Source: Pseudomonas sp. NCCP-436 (GTDB lineage Bacteria > Pseudomonadota > Gammaproteobacteria > Pseudomonadales > Pseudomonadaceae). From it: a stretch of DNA of 48,001 nt. The first letter of the stretch is position 1. The number at the start of each line of letters is the position of its first letter. The notes beneath the pieces are model-generated. The model was not told where the DNA came from. It saw only the letters and a program-made list of their open reading frames with translations, and ran no database searches. The position numbers were made by a program, and so were the translations under genes. Shown piece after piece: positions 34,127 to 43,518 of this stretch. Where the stretch lies: positions 1-48,001 of the forward strand of contig NZ_BPLZ01000021.1 of assembly GCF_019656335.1 (NCBI RefSeq), given 5' to 3'.

Positions 34127-34224
34127 TTCCGCGCCGGGCCCGTGGCAAATCTGTGTTCGTGCGCGGAATTGCCTGCTCGCACCGGGGTCATACCGCCATC
34201 CGACTGCCCGTCTCTGGAGAACCC

Positions 34225-35463
34225 ATGATGCGTCTGTTCCGTCTGTCGCTGTATGCCTCCCTACTGTCTGCCAGCCTGAGTCTGCCGGCCTGGGCCGCAG
34301 TACAGAAGGTCGACCTTGATTATCTGGTGCGCTTTTTGCCGGAAACCGGCCAGGCCGAGGTACGCATCACCCTGGAGAAAGGCGAGCGAGTACGCAAACT
34401 GGATTTCAACCTGGGGGAGGAGGGGCGCTATAGCGATTTTCAGGCTGATGGTCAGTGGTCGCAGGAAACCCCGGGGCGAGGCCTGTGGCAGCCGGCCGAA
34501 GGGCGGAGCAGTCTGAGCTACCGTGTGCGCATTGAGCACGAGCGCAAGCCCGGACGCTATGACGCGCGGATGACGCCGGACTGGGCGCTGTTTCGCGGTG
34601 ATGATCTGGTGCCGGCAGCGGCGCTGGATCAGGTGGACAAGACCGAGTTGGTATCGCGCTTGCAGTTCGAGCTGCCCAAGGGCTGGAAGAGCGTGGAGAC
34701 CGGCTGGCCGCGTATCGGCAAGAACCGCTTCCGCATCGACAACCCGCAGCGCCGCTTCGACCGCCCGACCGGCTGGATGCTGGCTGGCAAGTTGGGTACC
34801 CGGCGCACGCGCCTGGGCGATACCGATATCACCATCGCCGCGCCAGTGGGCGAGGGCATGCGGCGTATGGACGTGATGACCCTGCTGACCTTCGTCTGGC
34901 CGCAGATGCAGCAGGTGTTCCCGCGCGATCCGAGCAAGCTGCTGATTGTCGGCGCGGGCGATCCGATGTGGCGCGGCGGCCTGTCGGCGGCCAACTCCTA
35001 TTTCATGCATTCGGATCGCCCGCTGGTCAGCGAGAACGGCACCAGTTCCCTGGTGCATGAACTGGTGCATGTGTTTGGGCGTATCTATGGCCGCGATCGC
35101 AGCGACTGGATCGCCGAGGGGCTGGCCGAGTACTACGCCATTGAGCTGATGCGTCGTGCCGGCGGCATAAGCGAAGATCGCTATCAGAAGATCCGTGAGC
35201 AGCTGATCCGCTGGAGCAAGCCTGTGCGCAGTCTGCGTACCGACAACTCCAGCGGCCCGGTTACCGCCCGGGCGGTTCTGTTGCTGCAGGAGCTGGACCG
35301 GGAGATTCGGCAGAAGACCCGGGGCAAGGGCGCGCTGTCACTGGACGACGTGACCCGAGGCTTGATGCGCCTGGATCGGGTCAGCACACAGGACTTTATC
35401 GACATTACCGAGAACGTTATTGGCGGGCCATCCAAGACCCTGGATACACGTCTGCTGCGTTGA
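34225..35463 (+). CDS. exported HEXXH protein, M61-like putative peptidase
   Basis: Start taken at 34225 (MMRLFRLSLYASLLSASLSL) because GGAG is upstream and a clear signal peptide follows, with cleavage expected after PAWA. The 412-residue product has HELVH at 278-282, a zinc HEXXH motif, and WIAEGLAEYY with Glu at 298 and 302, a fitting third ligand for gluzincins such as M61 glycyl aminopeptidases. The N-terminal beta-rich part (residues 25-180) matches the fold seen before the catalytic domain in that clan. Activity and substrate are unproven. It follows the YcgN-type gene by about 100 bp. Confidence 0.7.
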   Translation: MMRLFRLSLYASLLSASLSLPAWAAVQKVDLDYLVRFLPETGQAEVRITLEKGERVRKLDFNLGEEGRYSDFQADGQWSQETPGRGLWQPAEGRSSLSYRVRIEHERKPGRYDARMTPDWALFRGDDLVPAAALDQVDKTELVSRLQFELPKGWKSVETGWPRIGKNRFRIDNPQRRFDRPTGWMLAGKLGTRRTRLGDTDITIAAPVGEGMRRMDVMTLLTFVWPQMQQVFPRDPSKLLIVGAGDPMWRGGLSAANSYFMHSDRPLVSENGTSSLVHELVHVFGRIYGRDRSDWIAEGLAEYYAIELMRRAGGISEDRYQKIREQLIRWSKPVRSLRTDNSSGPVTARAVLLLQELDREIRQKTRGKGALSLDDVTRGLMRLDRVSTQDFIDITENVIGGPSKTLDTRLLR

Positions 35464-35549
35464 GGCAGCGGATCGCTCATCGATCCGGCTGAACGCCACA
35501 GGCGGAGGCATTGCCTGATGCTGGTAGGAGTCATTGTCTGGGAGTACCC

Positions 35550-35855
35550 ATGCATCTGCCCCGTTCTGCCGTGCTGCTACTTGTCTGTGCCTGTAGTCCC
35601 CTGGCCGGGGCGCAGCAGGCTATCACCACGCCGCCGTCTGCCGCGCCAGGGAGCGCCACGCCGCAGCCATACGGCCAGCCACTGGGGCCTGCCTTGATCC
35701 GGCGGCAGGGTTCGACACCGCTGTTGCCGCCGTTGCCAGTGTCGGCTCAGCCGGATGAGCGTTCAGGCGTATCAGGTGATCGACCGCTGCCTCTTCTTGA
35801 GGAGCAGTTGCGGCGCAACGGTCGGGGATCGCCGACGCAGCATCGGCAGGACTGA
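35550..35855 (+). CDS. hypothetical small exported proline-rich protein
   Basis: Start at 35550 with GGGAG 6 bp upstream; 101 residues. A signal peptide (MHLPRSAVLLLVCACSPLAG) may end at a lipobox-like V-C-A-C, with the cysteine at 15 lipidated, or after AGA by signal peptidase I. The rest is Pro/Gln/Ala-rich, with no predicted fold and no family recognised. It lies about 85 bp after the HEXXH protein and is convergent with the oligopeptidase gene. Confidence 0.55.
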   Translation: MHLPRSAVLLLVCACSPLAGAQQAITTPPSAAPGSATPQPYGQPLGPALIRRQGSTPLLPPLPVSAQPDERSGVSGDRPLPLLEEQLRRNGRGSPTQHRQD

Positions 35856-35869
35856 GCGCCGAAGGCTGC

Positions 35870-37915
35870 TCAGTGACCAGGCGCTACGCCCAGCACGCGG
35901 AACAGGAAGGCATACTCCAGAGCCACATCGCGGATGCCCTGGTAGCGTCCGCTCATGCCGCCGTGTCCGGCTTCCAGATCGGTCTTGAGCAGTAGCAGGT
36001 TGTCATCGGTCTTGCTGGCGCGCAGTCGGGCTACCCATTTGGCGGCTTCCCAGTACTGCACGCGACTGTCGTTGTAACCGGCCACGGCCAGGATGGCCGG
36101 GTAGGCCTGGGCGCGCACGTTCTCGTAGGGCGCATAGGCGCGGATGCGTTGGTACACGTCTGGCTGATTCGGGTCGCCCCACTCGTCGTACTCGGTGATG
36201 GTCAGCGGTAGATCCGGGTTGAGCATGGTGTTGAGCACATCGACGAAGGGCACCTCGGCGATGGCAGCGGCGAACAGCTCTGGCCGCTGGTTTAGTACCG
36301 CGCCAATCAGCAGGCCGCCGGCGCTGCCGCCACTGATGGCCAGTTGTGCCGGATTGGTCAGGCCGTCGGCAATCAACTGTTCGGCGCAGGCGATAAAGTC
36401 GTCGAAGGTGTTCTGCTTGTGCTCCATTTTGCCGGCACGGTACCAGTCCTCACCCATTTCGCCACCGCCACGGACGTGGGCGATGGCGAAGATAAAGCCG
36501 CGCTCAAGCAGGCTTAGGCGGGCATGGGAGAACCAGGGGTCGAGGCTGCTGCCATAGGCTCCGTAGCCGTACAGGTACAAGGGTGCCGGTGTGCCGGCGG
36601 CGAACACCTCGCGGCGTGCCACCAGGCTGATCGGCACCTGGCTGCCGTCGCTGCTGGTGGCCCAGAGACGGCGGCTTTCGTAGGCCTCGGCGTCGAACGG
36701 GCCTTCCACCGGTGTTTGTTTGAGCACCTGCTGCTCGCCGCTTGCCAGTGTCAGCTGGCGAACCTGCGCGGGGCGGCCCAGCGCCTCGTAACGCAGGCGG
36801 ATCGCTTCGCTGTGAAATTCCAGGCTGTCCTGAATGTAGAGGCTGTAGGCCGCGTCCGGCAGTCGCACGCGGTAGGTCGCGGCGCCTTGCGGCTGAACCT
36901 CCAGTACCGGCAGGCCACCTTCGCGCAGGGAGAGTACCAGGGCGTGCTGCTTCAGGGTCACGCCTTCGAGCATTACCTGTTCGTTATGGGCGCGAATCTG
37001 CTGCCAGTAGGGGCGCTGCGGAGTTTCTTCCGGCGCGCGATACAGTGCGAAGTTGATACCGCACAGGTTGCTGCGGATCAGCCAGCACCACTGTCCATCG
37101 AGCATGCCGTGATCGGCATCGTACTCGTGGCCTTCCAGGCGCTGAGCCAGGCAGGTGAAGTTGCCCTGCGGCTGATCGGCATCAAGCACCCAGACTTCGC
37201 TGGTGGTCTTGCTACCCAGTTGCAGGATCAGTTGGCGCTCGGAGCTGGAACGATAGCAGTGCAGGAAGAAGCGACCGTCGCCTTCCTCAAATACCAATTC
37301 GGCCCCTTCGCTGCCCAGGCGGTGGCGGTACAGTCTATGGGGACGGTGGGTGTCGTCCAGTTCGCCGAAAAACAGTGTCTGGCTGTCGTTGGCCCAGGTC
37401 ATGCTGCCGTCGCAGCGTTCGAAGGGCAGTTCGCTGACCAGGCCGCTGTCCAGCTCCTTGACGTACAGGCGGTAGGTCTCGTCGCCGCTGTTGTCGAGGC
37501 TGTAGGCCAGGCGCCGCTGATCCGGGCTGATGTTGAAGGCGCCGATGGCCAGATAGCCGTTGCCGGCCAGTGCATTGGGGTCGAGCAGCAGAGTTTCGCT
37601 GGCACTGTCGATCTCCAGCGTGTCGTCGGCCGGTCGACGGCAGCGATAGTGACGCGGGTACTCGTCGCCGGCAGTGGTGCGTTGGTAGTAGAGGTAGTCG
37701 CCCCAGGGGGTAGGCAGCGACAGGTCGGTCTCGCGGAGGCGCCCCCGGATTTCCTCGAAAAGCGCCTCGCGCAACGCTTTCTGTGGTTCCAGCACGGCCT
37801 CCAGGTAGGCATTCTCCGCCTGCAGATAAGCCAGTACTTCATCGGTGTCGCGATTTTCCAGCCAGCGATATGGATCGGTGCCGGCTTCCTGGCGGGCGAG
37901 GGGGGCAGCGGTCAT
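35870..37915 (-). CDS. ptrB: oligopeptidase B (S9A prolyl oligopeptidase family)
   Basis: Start taken at 37915 (MTAAPLARQE), giving 681 residues, the usual length for PtrB; the frame upstream is basic filler. The N-terminal beta-propeller runs to about 400 and the alpha/beta-hydrolase domain to the end. Visible signatures are RGGGEMGEDWYRAGK, the nucleophile elbow LAISGGSAGGLL with the catalytic serine, EVPFVDVLNTML, EYDEWGDP and AGHGGMSGRY near the C-terminal histidine. It cleaves small peptides after Lys/Arg in the cytoplasm. No signal peptide is seen. Confidence 0.92.
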   Translation of the reverse strand: MTAAPLARQEAGTDPYRWLENRDTDEVLAYLQAENAYLEAVLEPQKALREALFEEIRGRLRETDLSLPTPWGDYLYYQRTTAGDEYPRHYRCRRPADDTLEIDSASETLLLDPNALAGNGYLAIGAFNISPDQRRLAYSLDNSGDETYRLYVKELDSGLVSELPFERCDGSMTWANDSQTLFFGELDDTHRPHRLYRHRLGSEGAELVFEEGDGRFFLHCYRSSSERQLILQLGSKTTSEVWVLDADQPQGNFTCLAQRLEGHEYDADHGMLDGQWCWLIRSNLCGINFALYRAPEETPQRPYWQQIRAHNEQVMLEGVTLKQHALVLSLREGGLPVLEVQPQGAATYRVRLPDAAYSLYIQDSLEFHSEAIRLRYEALGRPAQVRQLTLASGEQQVLKQTPVEGPFDAEAYESRRLWATSSDGSQVPISLVARREVFAAGTPAPLYLYGYGAYGSSLDPWFSHARLSLLERGFIFAIAHVRGGGEMGEDWYRAGKMEHKQNTFDDFIACAEQLIADGLTNPAQLAISGGSAGGLLIGAVLNQRPELFAAAIAEVPFVDVLNTMLNPDLPLTITEYDEWGDPNQPDVYQRIRAYAPYENVRAQAYPAILAVAGYNDSRVQYWEAAKWVARLRASKTDDNLLLLKTDLEAGHGGMSGRYQGIRDVALEYAFLFRVLGVAPGH

Positions 37916-38088
37916 GGTGCAACTCCAGTGTGGGCGCAGCGACGCCCGGACACTACCGACCGATGGTAAAGACATTGCTTGCAGGCCTTGAGCCTGCAGC
38001 GTGCCCCGCCGTCTTTGCGGAAGTGCCCGGCAGGGGCGCCGAGCCGGATAAAAGCCGCTATCATAAGCATCCTTTTGCCAGACCTGCC

Positions 38089-38526
38089 ATGTCGCACCTG
38101 CTGATGATGAACGAAAACGATTATGTGCTTGCCTGGGCCGCCTATGGAGTGGCCGCGTTGGGTTGTCTGCTGGTGTGGATGCGTATGACCCGCTGGATGT
38201 GGCGCTACCTGCGCGAACCGCTGCGGGTACTGATGGCGGTGTTGCTGCTGAGTCCAACCATTGTTGATCCTGCGCGCGAGTTGTTTGCGCCGGCCATTGC
38301 CGTTACTGCCATGGATCTTTTGCTCAAGGTTGGTAATAACGCCTGGCGGGCGGTGGCGGATCTGGCTCTCTATGGGTTGATTGCTTTGGGTGTCTATCTG
38401 GTATTCGTGGCCGTGCGCTGGCCCATTGAGCGTTGGTGGCGTGGACGCAGGGCTGTGAAGCCAGCCGTGCCGGAGGATCCTCGTACTCTGCGCGAGCGCC
38501 TGGCAGACGATGATATGCCCGGCTGA
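38089..38526 (+). CDS. uncharacterised membrane protein (three helices)
   Basis: Start at 38089 (MSHLLMMNEN) with no upstream read-through of known protein; 145 residues. Three membrane helices are predicted near residues 12-30, 46-62 and 92-112 (LALYGLIALGVYLVFVAVRW), followed by a basic 35-residue tail WWRGRRAVKPAVPEDPRTLR. It is divergent from ptrB and precedes the amidotransferase gene. The same neighbourhood is remembered from P. aeruginosa near PA1304-PA1307, where the homologue has no known role. Confidence 0.65.
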   Translation: MSHLLMMNENDYVLAWAAYGVAALGCLLVWMRMTRWMWRYLREPLRVLMAVLLLSPTIVDPARELFAPAIAVTAMDLLLKVGNNAWRAVADLALYGLIALGVYLVFVAVRWPIERWWRGRRAVKPAVPEDPRTLRERLADDDMPG

Positions 38527-38675
38527 CGCCTGGAACCACGCCTCTGACCCCTTGCGGCCCGGGGCTTGCCGGGTCAGCATGCTGCCATCACCCTAAAGAA
38601 GGCCCGTGACCAGCATGGCATGCAGCCTGGCTGAAACACCGTACCCGCTTGTTCCAGGCAAGGAGACCTGACCCG

Positions 38676-39449
38676 ATGTGCGAATTGCTCGGCATGAGCG
38701 CCAATGTTCCTACCGATATCGTTTTCAGCTTTACCGGGCTGATGCAGCGTGGCGGACGTACCGGCCCGCATCGAGACGGATGGGGCATCGGCTTCTACGA
38801 AGGGCGGGGGCTACGCGTGTTTCAGGATCCGCGGGCAAGCAGCGAGTCTGAGGTGGCGCAACTGGTGCAGCGCTATCCGATCAAGAGCGAGGTAGTGATC
38901 GGCCACATCCGTCAGGCCAACGTCGGCAAGGTTTGTCTGGCCAACACTCATCCCTTTGTGCGCGAACTGTGGGGGCGCAACTGGTGCTTTGCCCACAATG
39001 GCCAGTTGGCAGGACTCGAAGGCGCTACCAGCTTCTACCGGCCAGTCGGCGATACCGACAGCGAGGCGGCCTTCTGCGATCTGCTCAACCGCGTGCGCCG
39101 AGCCTTCCCCGAGCCTGTATCTGTGGAGATGCTGTTGCCTGTGCTGGTAGCGGCCTGTTCCAGCTACCGCCAACTGGGCGTATTCAATTGCCTGCTTAGT
39201 GACGGAGACTGGCTGTTCAGTTTCTGTAGCAGCAAGCTGGCGCATATCACCCGGCGTGCGCCATTCGGTCCGGCGCAGCTCAAGGACGCCGATCTGAAGG
39301 TGGATTTTCAGGCGGAAACCACACCTGATGACGTGGTCACGGTGATCGCTACCGAGCCTCTGACCGAGAACGAGCAGTGGTCGCTGTACCAGCCAGGAGA
39401 ATGGCGGCTTTGGCGGCGTGGCGAGTGCCTCGCCCATGGGCGGGCCTGA
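38676..39449 (+). CDS. class II glutamine amidotransferase (YafJ/EgtC-like)
   Basis: Start at 38676 with AAGGAG upstream; 257 residues. After removal of Met1 the cysteine at position 2 (MCELLGMSAN) is the N-terminal nucleophile of the Ntn-type glutaminase fold. Other markers are RGGRTGPHRDGWGIGFYEGR, VVIGHIRQAN and NWCFAHNGQL, together with GDTDSEAAFCDLL. It has only the glutaminase domain and no synthetase partner, as in the YafJ family, so the acceptor of ammonia is unknown. The next gene starts 1 bp after its stop, so the two are coupled. Confidence 0.88.
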   Translation: MCELLGMSANVPTDIVFSFTGLMQRGGRTGPHRDGWGIGFYEGRGLRVFQDPRASSESEVAQLVQRYPIKSEVVIGHIRQANVGKVCLANTHPFVRELWGRNWCFAHNGQLAGLEGATSFYRPVGDTDSEAAFCDLLNRVRRAFPEPVSVEMLLPVLVAACSSYRQLGVFNCLLSDGDWLFSFCSSKLAHITRRAPFGPAQLKDADLKVDFQAETTPDDVVTVIATEPLTENEQWSLYQPGEWRLWRRGECLAHGRA

Positions 39450-39450
39450 G

Positions 39451-39975
39451 ATGTTGCGCAGTTATCTGCGACTTGTGCTGTTCGCCTGCGGCCTGTTGAT
39501 TGGAGTGCAGGTCCCCGCTTTTATCGACGACTACGCCAAGCGGGTGGAGGCCCATCGTATCGAATCGCAGCAGAGTCTGGAGGGCTTTGCCGAAACCGCC
39601 GGACGCTTCTTCGATGGTGATCTGCAGGCACTGGTGGCGCACTACTGGGCCAGCGTTGATCCGGTAATGCGCAGCGACGCCCAGAGCATCGAATACCTGG
39701 TGCAGCGCGCGGCCCTGCTCGAGCGCGAATGGCTGGCAATGCAGGGTGCCTGGTACCGTCAAGTCTGGCACCTGGTCAGTGCTGCTGACCGGCAGTTGCT
39801 GGATGAAACCCTGCGAGCCTTCCGCTATCAGGTACTGCTGACACCGCAGGCGATTCTCTGGGGTCTGTGTGGAGCGCTGCTGCTGGCCTGGTTGCTGGAG
39901 TCGCTATTGCTGCTCGCCGGCGAGCTGTTGGGCGCTGGGCGTACCCGACGTGTCCGGCAGCGGCACTGGAACTGA
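39451..39975 (+). CDS. DUF2937 family membrane protein
   Basis: Start at 39451, right after the previous gene's TGA; 174 residues. It has a helix near 8-25 (LVLFACGLLIGVQVPAFIDD), a periplasmic helical region, and a second helix near 135-160 (WGLCGALLLAWLLESLLLL), with a basic C-terminus. The layout and the FIDDYAKRVEAHR motif match the DUF2937 family, whose function is unknown. Linkage to the amidotransferase is likely an operon. Confidence 0.75.
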   Translation: MLRSYLRLVLFACGLLIGVQVPAFIDDYAKRVEAHRIESQQSLEGFAETAGRFFDGDLQALVAHYWASVDPVMRSDAQSIEYLVQRAALLEREWLAMQGAWYRQVWHLVSAADRQLLDETLRAFRYQVLLTPQAILWGLCGALLLAWLLESLLLLAGELLGAGRTRRVRQRHWN

Positions 39976-39990
39976 GTCTGCACGGACAAA

Positions 39991-40018
39991 CGCCGCGATG
40001 ATCACGGCGGTTTCGTTT
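39991..40018. terminator. hairpin between convergent DUF2937 and VWA genes
   Basis: CGCCG (39991-39995) pairs with CGGCG (40005-40009) around a 9-base loop, then GTTTCGTTT on the plus strand. It sits between the two convergent genes. The stem is short, so strength is uncertain. Confidence 0.45.
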
Positions 40019-40028
40019 CCGCTTGTGG

Positions 40029-41207
40029 TTACTTGGACAGATAGCGCATGCCTTCCTCCAACCCCTGCAGGGTCAGCGGATACATGCGATCTTCTATCAG
40101 CTCGCGCACCAGTCCGGTGGAGGCCGTGTAGTCCCAGGTCTGTCGCGGATAAGGGTTGATCCAGATGAGTTTCTTGAACTTCTCGGTAAAGCGCCTCATC
40201 CAGACGTAGCCGGCTTCCTCGTTCCAGTGCTCGACGCTGCCGCCGGGCTGGGTTATCTCGTAAGGCGCCATGGCGGCATCACCGACGAATACCACCTTGT
40301 AGTCGGCGCCGTACTTGTGCAGCAGGTCGAGGGTGGAGGTGCGCTCGCTGGTGCGACGCAGATTGTTTTTCCATACGCTTTCGTAAATGAAGTTGTGGAA
40401 GTAGAAGTACTCCAGGTGCTTGAACTCGGTTTTGCAGGCGGAAAACAGTTCCTCACAAACCTTGACGTGGGCATCCATCGAGCCGCCTATGTCCAGCAGC
40501 AGAAGCAGCTTCACCGTGTTGCGTCGTTCCGGACGCATCTGGATGTTGAGCAGGCCGCCATCCCTCGCGGTATGGTCGATGGTGCCGTCCAGATCCAGTT
40601 CCTCGGCCGCGCCCTCGCGGGCGAACTTGCGCAAGCGGCGCAGGGCGATCTTGATGTTGCGGGTGCCCAGTTCTACCTGATCGTCGAGATTCTTGTATTC
40701 ACGCTGATCCCAGACCTTAACCGCCCGGCCCTGGCGTTTGCCGGCATCGCCGATGCGAATGCCCTCGGGGTTGTAGCCGCCGGAGCCGAACGGGCTGGTA
40801 CCGCCGGTGCCGATCCACTTGTTGCCGCCTGAGTGTTTCTCCTTCTGCTCCTCGAGGCGCTTCTTGAATTCCTCGATCAGTTTGTCCAGGCCGCCGAGGC
40901 TCTGAATTTGTGCGCGCTCTACCTCAGTCAGGTGGCGTTCGAACTCCTTGCGCAGCCATTCTTCGGGAATCAGCGCCTCAAGATGTTCGTTGAGGTTCTC
41001 CAGGCCCTTGAAGTAGGCGCCGAAAGCACGGTCGAACTTGTCGAAGTGGCGTTCGTCCTTTACCAGAATCGCACGGGCGAGGTAGTAGAACTCGTCCATG
41101 TCGGCGAACACGACGTTGTGCTTGAGCGCGTTGATCAGGTCGAGCAGCTCGCGCACCGATACCGGCACCTTGGCTGCGCGCATTTCGTTGAACAAATTGA
41201 GTAGCAT
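40029..41207 (-). CDS. VWA-domain protein, partner of the MoxR ATPase
   Basis: The 392-residue CoxE-like protein has a C-terminal von Willebrand A domain (about 225-385) whose metal-site motif reads LLLLLDIGGSMDAH (DxGxS form). Its N-terminal part is helical and includes NALKHNVVFADMDEFYYLAR, with a Gly-rich linker near 130-160. Such proteins work with MoxR-type AAA+ ATPases to remodel or mature another protein. It follows the ATPase gene on the same strand with a 135-bp gap. No target gene is obvious in the window. Confidence 0.85.
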   Translation of the reverse strand: MLLNLFNEMRAAKVPVSVRELLDLINALKHNVVFADMDEFYYLARAILVKDERHFDKFDRAFGAYFKGLENLNEHLEALIPEEWLRKEFERHLTEVERAQIQSLGGLDKLIEEFKKRLEEQKEKHSGGNKWIGTGGTSPFGSGGYNPEGIRIGDAGKRQGRAVKVWDQREYKNLDDQVELGTRNIKIALRRLRKFAREGAAEELDLDGTIDHTARDGGLLNIQMRPERRNTVKLLLLLDIGGSMDAHVKVCEELFSACKTEFKHLEYFYFHNFIYESVWKNNLRRTSERTSTLDLLHKYGADYKVVFVGDAAMAPYEITQPGGSVEHWNEEAGYVWMRRFTEKFKKLIWINPYPRQTWDYTASTGLVRELIEDRMYPLTLQGLEEGMRYLSK

Positions 41208-41342
41208 GCTATGCCCTCATAGAAGTCTGTGACTGCCTGTAGCCACTGTCCGAACCAGAGGAAGGGAATGCGAGCTAGAGTCAGGCAAGGCGAGAGCACT
41301 GCGAGCCTGCTCTCAACGCAGCCTGGTCGCCGCGCCTGATTT

Positions 41343-42188
41343 TCAGCGCGAGGCGCGGCGGGCCATGAAGGCCAGGCGCTCGAGCAGCTGCACATCCTGC
41401 TCGTTCTTCACCAGAGCACCGGCCAGTGGCGGGATAGCCTTGGTCGGGTCACGCTCGCGCAGTACGGCCTCGCCGATGTTGTCGGCCATCAGCAGCTTGA
41501 GCCAGTCGACCAGTTCGCTGGTGGAAGGCTTTTTCTTCAGCCCTGGTACCTTGCGCACGTCGAAGAATACGTCGAGTGCCTCGGAGACCAGTTCAGCGCT
41601 GATGTTGGGGTAGTGCACGTCGACGATTTTCTTCAGCGTCTCGCGATCCGGGAAGGCGATGTAGTGGAAGAAACAGCGGCGCAGGAAGGCGTCCGGCAAT
41701 TCCTTCTCGTTGTTCGAGGTGATGATGATGATCGGACGCTGCTTGGCCTTGATGGTCTCGTTGGTTTCGTAGACGTAGAACTCCATCTTGTCGAGTTCCT
41801 GCAGCAGGTCGTTGGGGAATTCGATGTCGGCCTTGTCGATCTCGTCGATCAGCAGGATCACGCGCTCGTCGGATTCGAACGCCTCCCACAGCTTGCCCTT
41901 CTTGATGTAGTTGCGAACGTCGTGAACCTTTTCCGAGTTCAGTTGCGAGTCGCGCAGGCGGCTGACCGCGTCATACTCGTATAGCCCCTGATGTGCCTTG
42001 GTGGTGGATTTGATGTGCCAGGTGATCAACTTGGCGCCGAAGGCGTCGGCCAGCTGCTCGGCCAGCATGGTCTTGCCGGTGCCCGGTTCACCCTTGACCA
42101 GCAGCGGGCGCTGCAGGGTGATGGCGGCGTTGACCGCGAGCTTGAGGTCGTCAGTGGCGACGTAGGACTGGGTGCCTTCGAACTTCAT
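41343..42188 (-). CDS. MoxR-family AAA+ ATPase
   Basis: The 281-residue AAA+ protein has Walker A GEPGTGKT (33-40), Walker B VILLIDEIDKAD near 111-120, sensor 1 PIIIITSNNEKELPDAFLRR with the arginine finger nearby, and a C-terminal lid. This is the short MoxR form (CbbQ/APE2220-like). It hydrolyses ATP to drive changes in a client through the adjacent VWA protein. An ATG at 42188 follows GAGGATTTTCCA. It is the first gene of the two-gene minus-strand unit and diverges from cysK over about 295 bp. Confidence 0.9.
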   Translation of the reverse strand: MKFEGTQSYVATDDLKLAVNAAITLQRPLLVKGEPGTGKTMLAEQLADAFGAKLITWHIKSTTKAHQGLYEYDAVSRLRDSQLNSEKVHDVRNYIKKGKLWEAFESDERVILLIDEIDKADIEFPNDLLQELDKMEFYVYETNETIKAKQRPIIIITSNNEKELPDAFLRRCFFHYIAFPDRETLKKIVDVHYPNISAELVSEALDVFFDVRKVPGLKKKPSTSELVDWLKLLMADNIGEAVLRERDPTKAIPPLAGALVKNEQDVQLLERLAFMARRASR

Positions 42189-42483
42189 TGGAAAATCCTC
42201 GGAACGGTAACGCGCGGGGCCGGCCCGCAGCAGAAATTCAGAGCGCGACTATAGCGCGCCGTGCTGGCGACTGTGAACGCAGGCGTGCCATTCAGTCACT
42301 GAATGGTCGGTCACCCGTTTCAGCGCCTGCATGACTAAGCCTGGCGTCGTTCTATCGACCTTCTCCGGCGTAGTGTCTGATGGCCGGTTTGCTGCCAGGC
42401 GTGGCTGTTCGGCTGGACTGCTGCCGCTCTCGGGCTTAGGCTGATGTCTTTTCCCGCTGCCGATCCGCTTTAAGGAAAGAACC

Positions 42484-43455
42484 ATGAGCCGTATCTTCGC
42501 TGACAACTCCCAGGCCATTGGCAATACGCCGCTGGTAATGATCAACCGTCTGGGACCCAAAGGCGTGACCATCCTGGCCAAGATTGAGGGGCGCAACCCG
42601 GCCTATTCGGTCAAGTGCCGTATCGGTGCCAACATGATCTGGGATGCCGAGGAGCGTGGTGTTCTTAAGCCGGGCATGACGATTATCGAGCCTACTTCTG
42701 GCAACACCGGAATTGGCCTTGCCTTCGTCGCTGCTGCTCGTGGCTACAAGCTGGTGCTGACCATGCCGGCCTCCATGAGCCTGGAGCGGCGCAAAGTGCT
42801 CAAGGCGCTTGGTGCCGAACTGGTGCTGACCGAACCGGCCAAGGGGATGAAAGGAGCCATTGAGAAGGCCAGTGAACTGGCCGCGGCCAATCCCGACTAT
42901 TACCTGCCGCAGCAATTCGACAACCCGGCCAATCCGGCGATTCACGAGAAGACCACCGGCCCGGAGATCTGGCGTGATACTGAAGGGGCCATCGACGTGC
43001 TGGTTGCCGGTGTCGGTACTGGCGGCACCATTACTGGTGTGTCGCGTTTCATCAAGCAGACCCAGGGCAAACCTATTCTTTCCGTGGCGGTGGAACCAGT
43101 GGGTTCACCGGTGATCAGTCAGACTCTGGCCGGCGAAGAGGTCAAGCCGGCACCGCACAAGATCCAAGGTATCGGCGCTGGTTTTGTGCCGAAGAATCTG
43201 GATCTGTCGCTGATTGATCGGGTCGAGCAGGTCGGCGACGACGAAGCCCGGGCCATGGCCCTGCGGCTGATGCGCGAAGAGGGGATCCTCTGCGGTATTT
43301 CCTGTGGTGCGGCGATGGCGGCTGCAGTACGCCTGGCCGAGAAGCCGGAAATGCAGGGCAAGACCATCGTGGTGATCCTGCCGGACTCCGGCGAGCGTTA
43401 CCTGAGCACCATGCTGTTCGACGGCCTGTTCACCGAGCAGGAATTGCAGCAGTAA
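42484..43455 (+). CDS. cysK: cysteine synthase A (O-acetylserine sulfhydrylase)
   Basis: The 323-residue PLP enzyme makes cysteine from O-acetylserine and sulfide. The Schiff-base lysine is K44 in [11 protein letters not shown], the substrate loop is [10 protein letters not shown] (69-78), the phosphate loop is [10 protein letters not shown] near 177-186, and the serine binding PLP nitrogen lies in [10 protein letters not shown]. Length and the PAYSVKCR form fit CysK rather than the shorter CysM. AAGGAAAG precedes the ATG. Confidence 0.94.
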   Translation: MSRIFADNSQAIGNTPLVMINRLGPKGVTILAKIEGRNPAYSVKCRIGANMIWDAEERGVLKPGMTIIEPTSGNTGIGLAFVAAARGYKLVLTMPASMSLERRKVLKALGAELVLTEPAKGMKGAIEKASELAAANPDYYLPQQFDNPANPAIHEKTTGPEIWRDTEGAIDVLVAGVGTGGTITGVSRFIKQTQGKPILSVAVEPVGSPVISQTLAGEEVKPAPHKIQGIGAGFVPKNLDLSLIDRVEQVGDDEARAMALRLMREEGILCGISCGAAMAAAVRLAEKPEMQGKTIVVILPDSGERYLSTMLFDGLFTEQELQQ

Positions 43456-43518
43456 ACAGCAGTACCATGGCGCCCGCAGCTCTCAGGTTGCGGGTGCTGT
43501 CAGCCTGGCCCTATTCCA

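Noticed and set aside
36524..37969. A 481-residue plus-strand frame
   Set aside because: It is the GC-rich antisense shadow of the oligopeptidase B gene, whose motifs are all in place on the minus strand.
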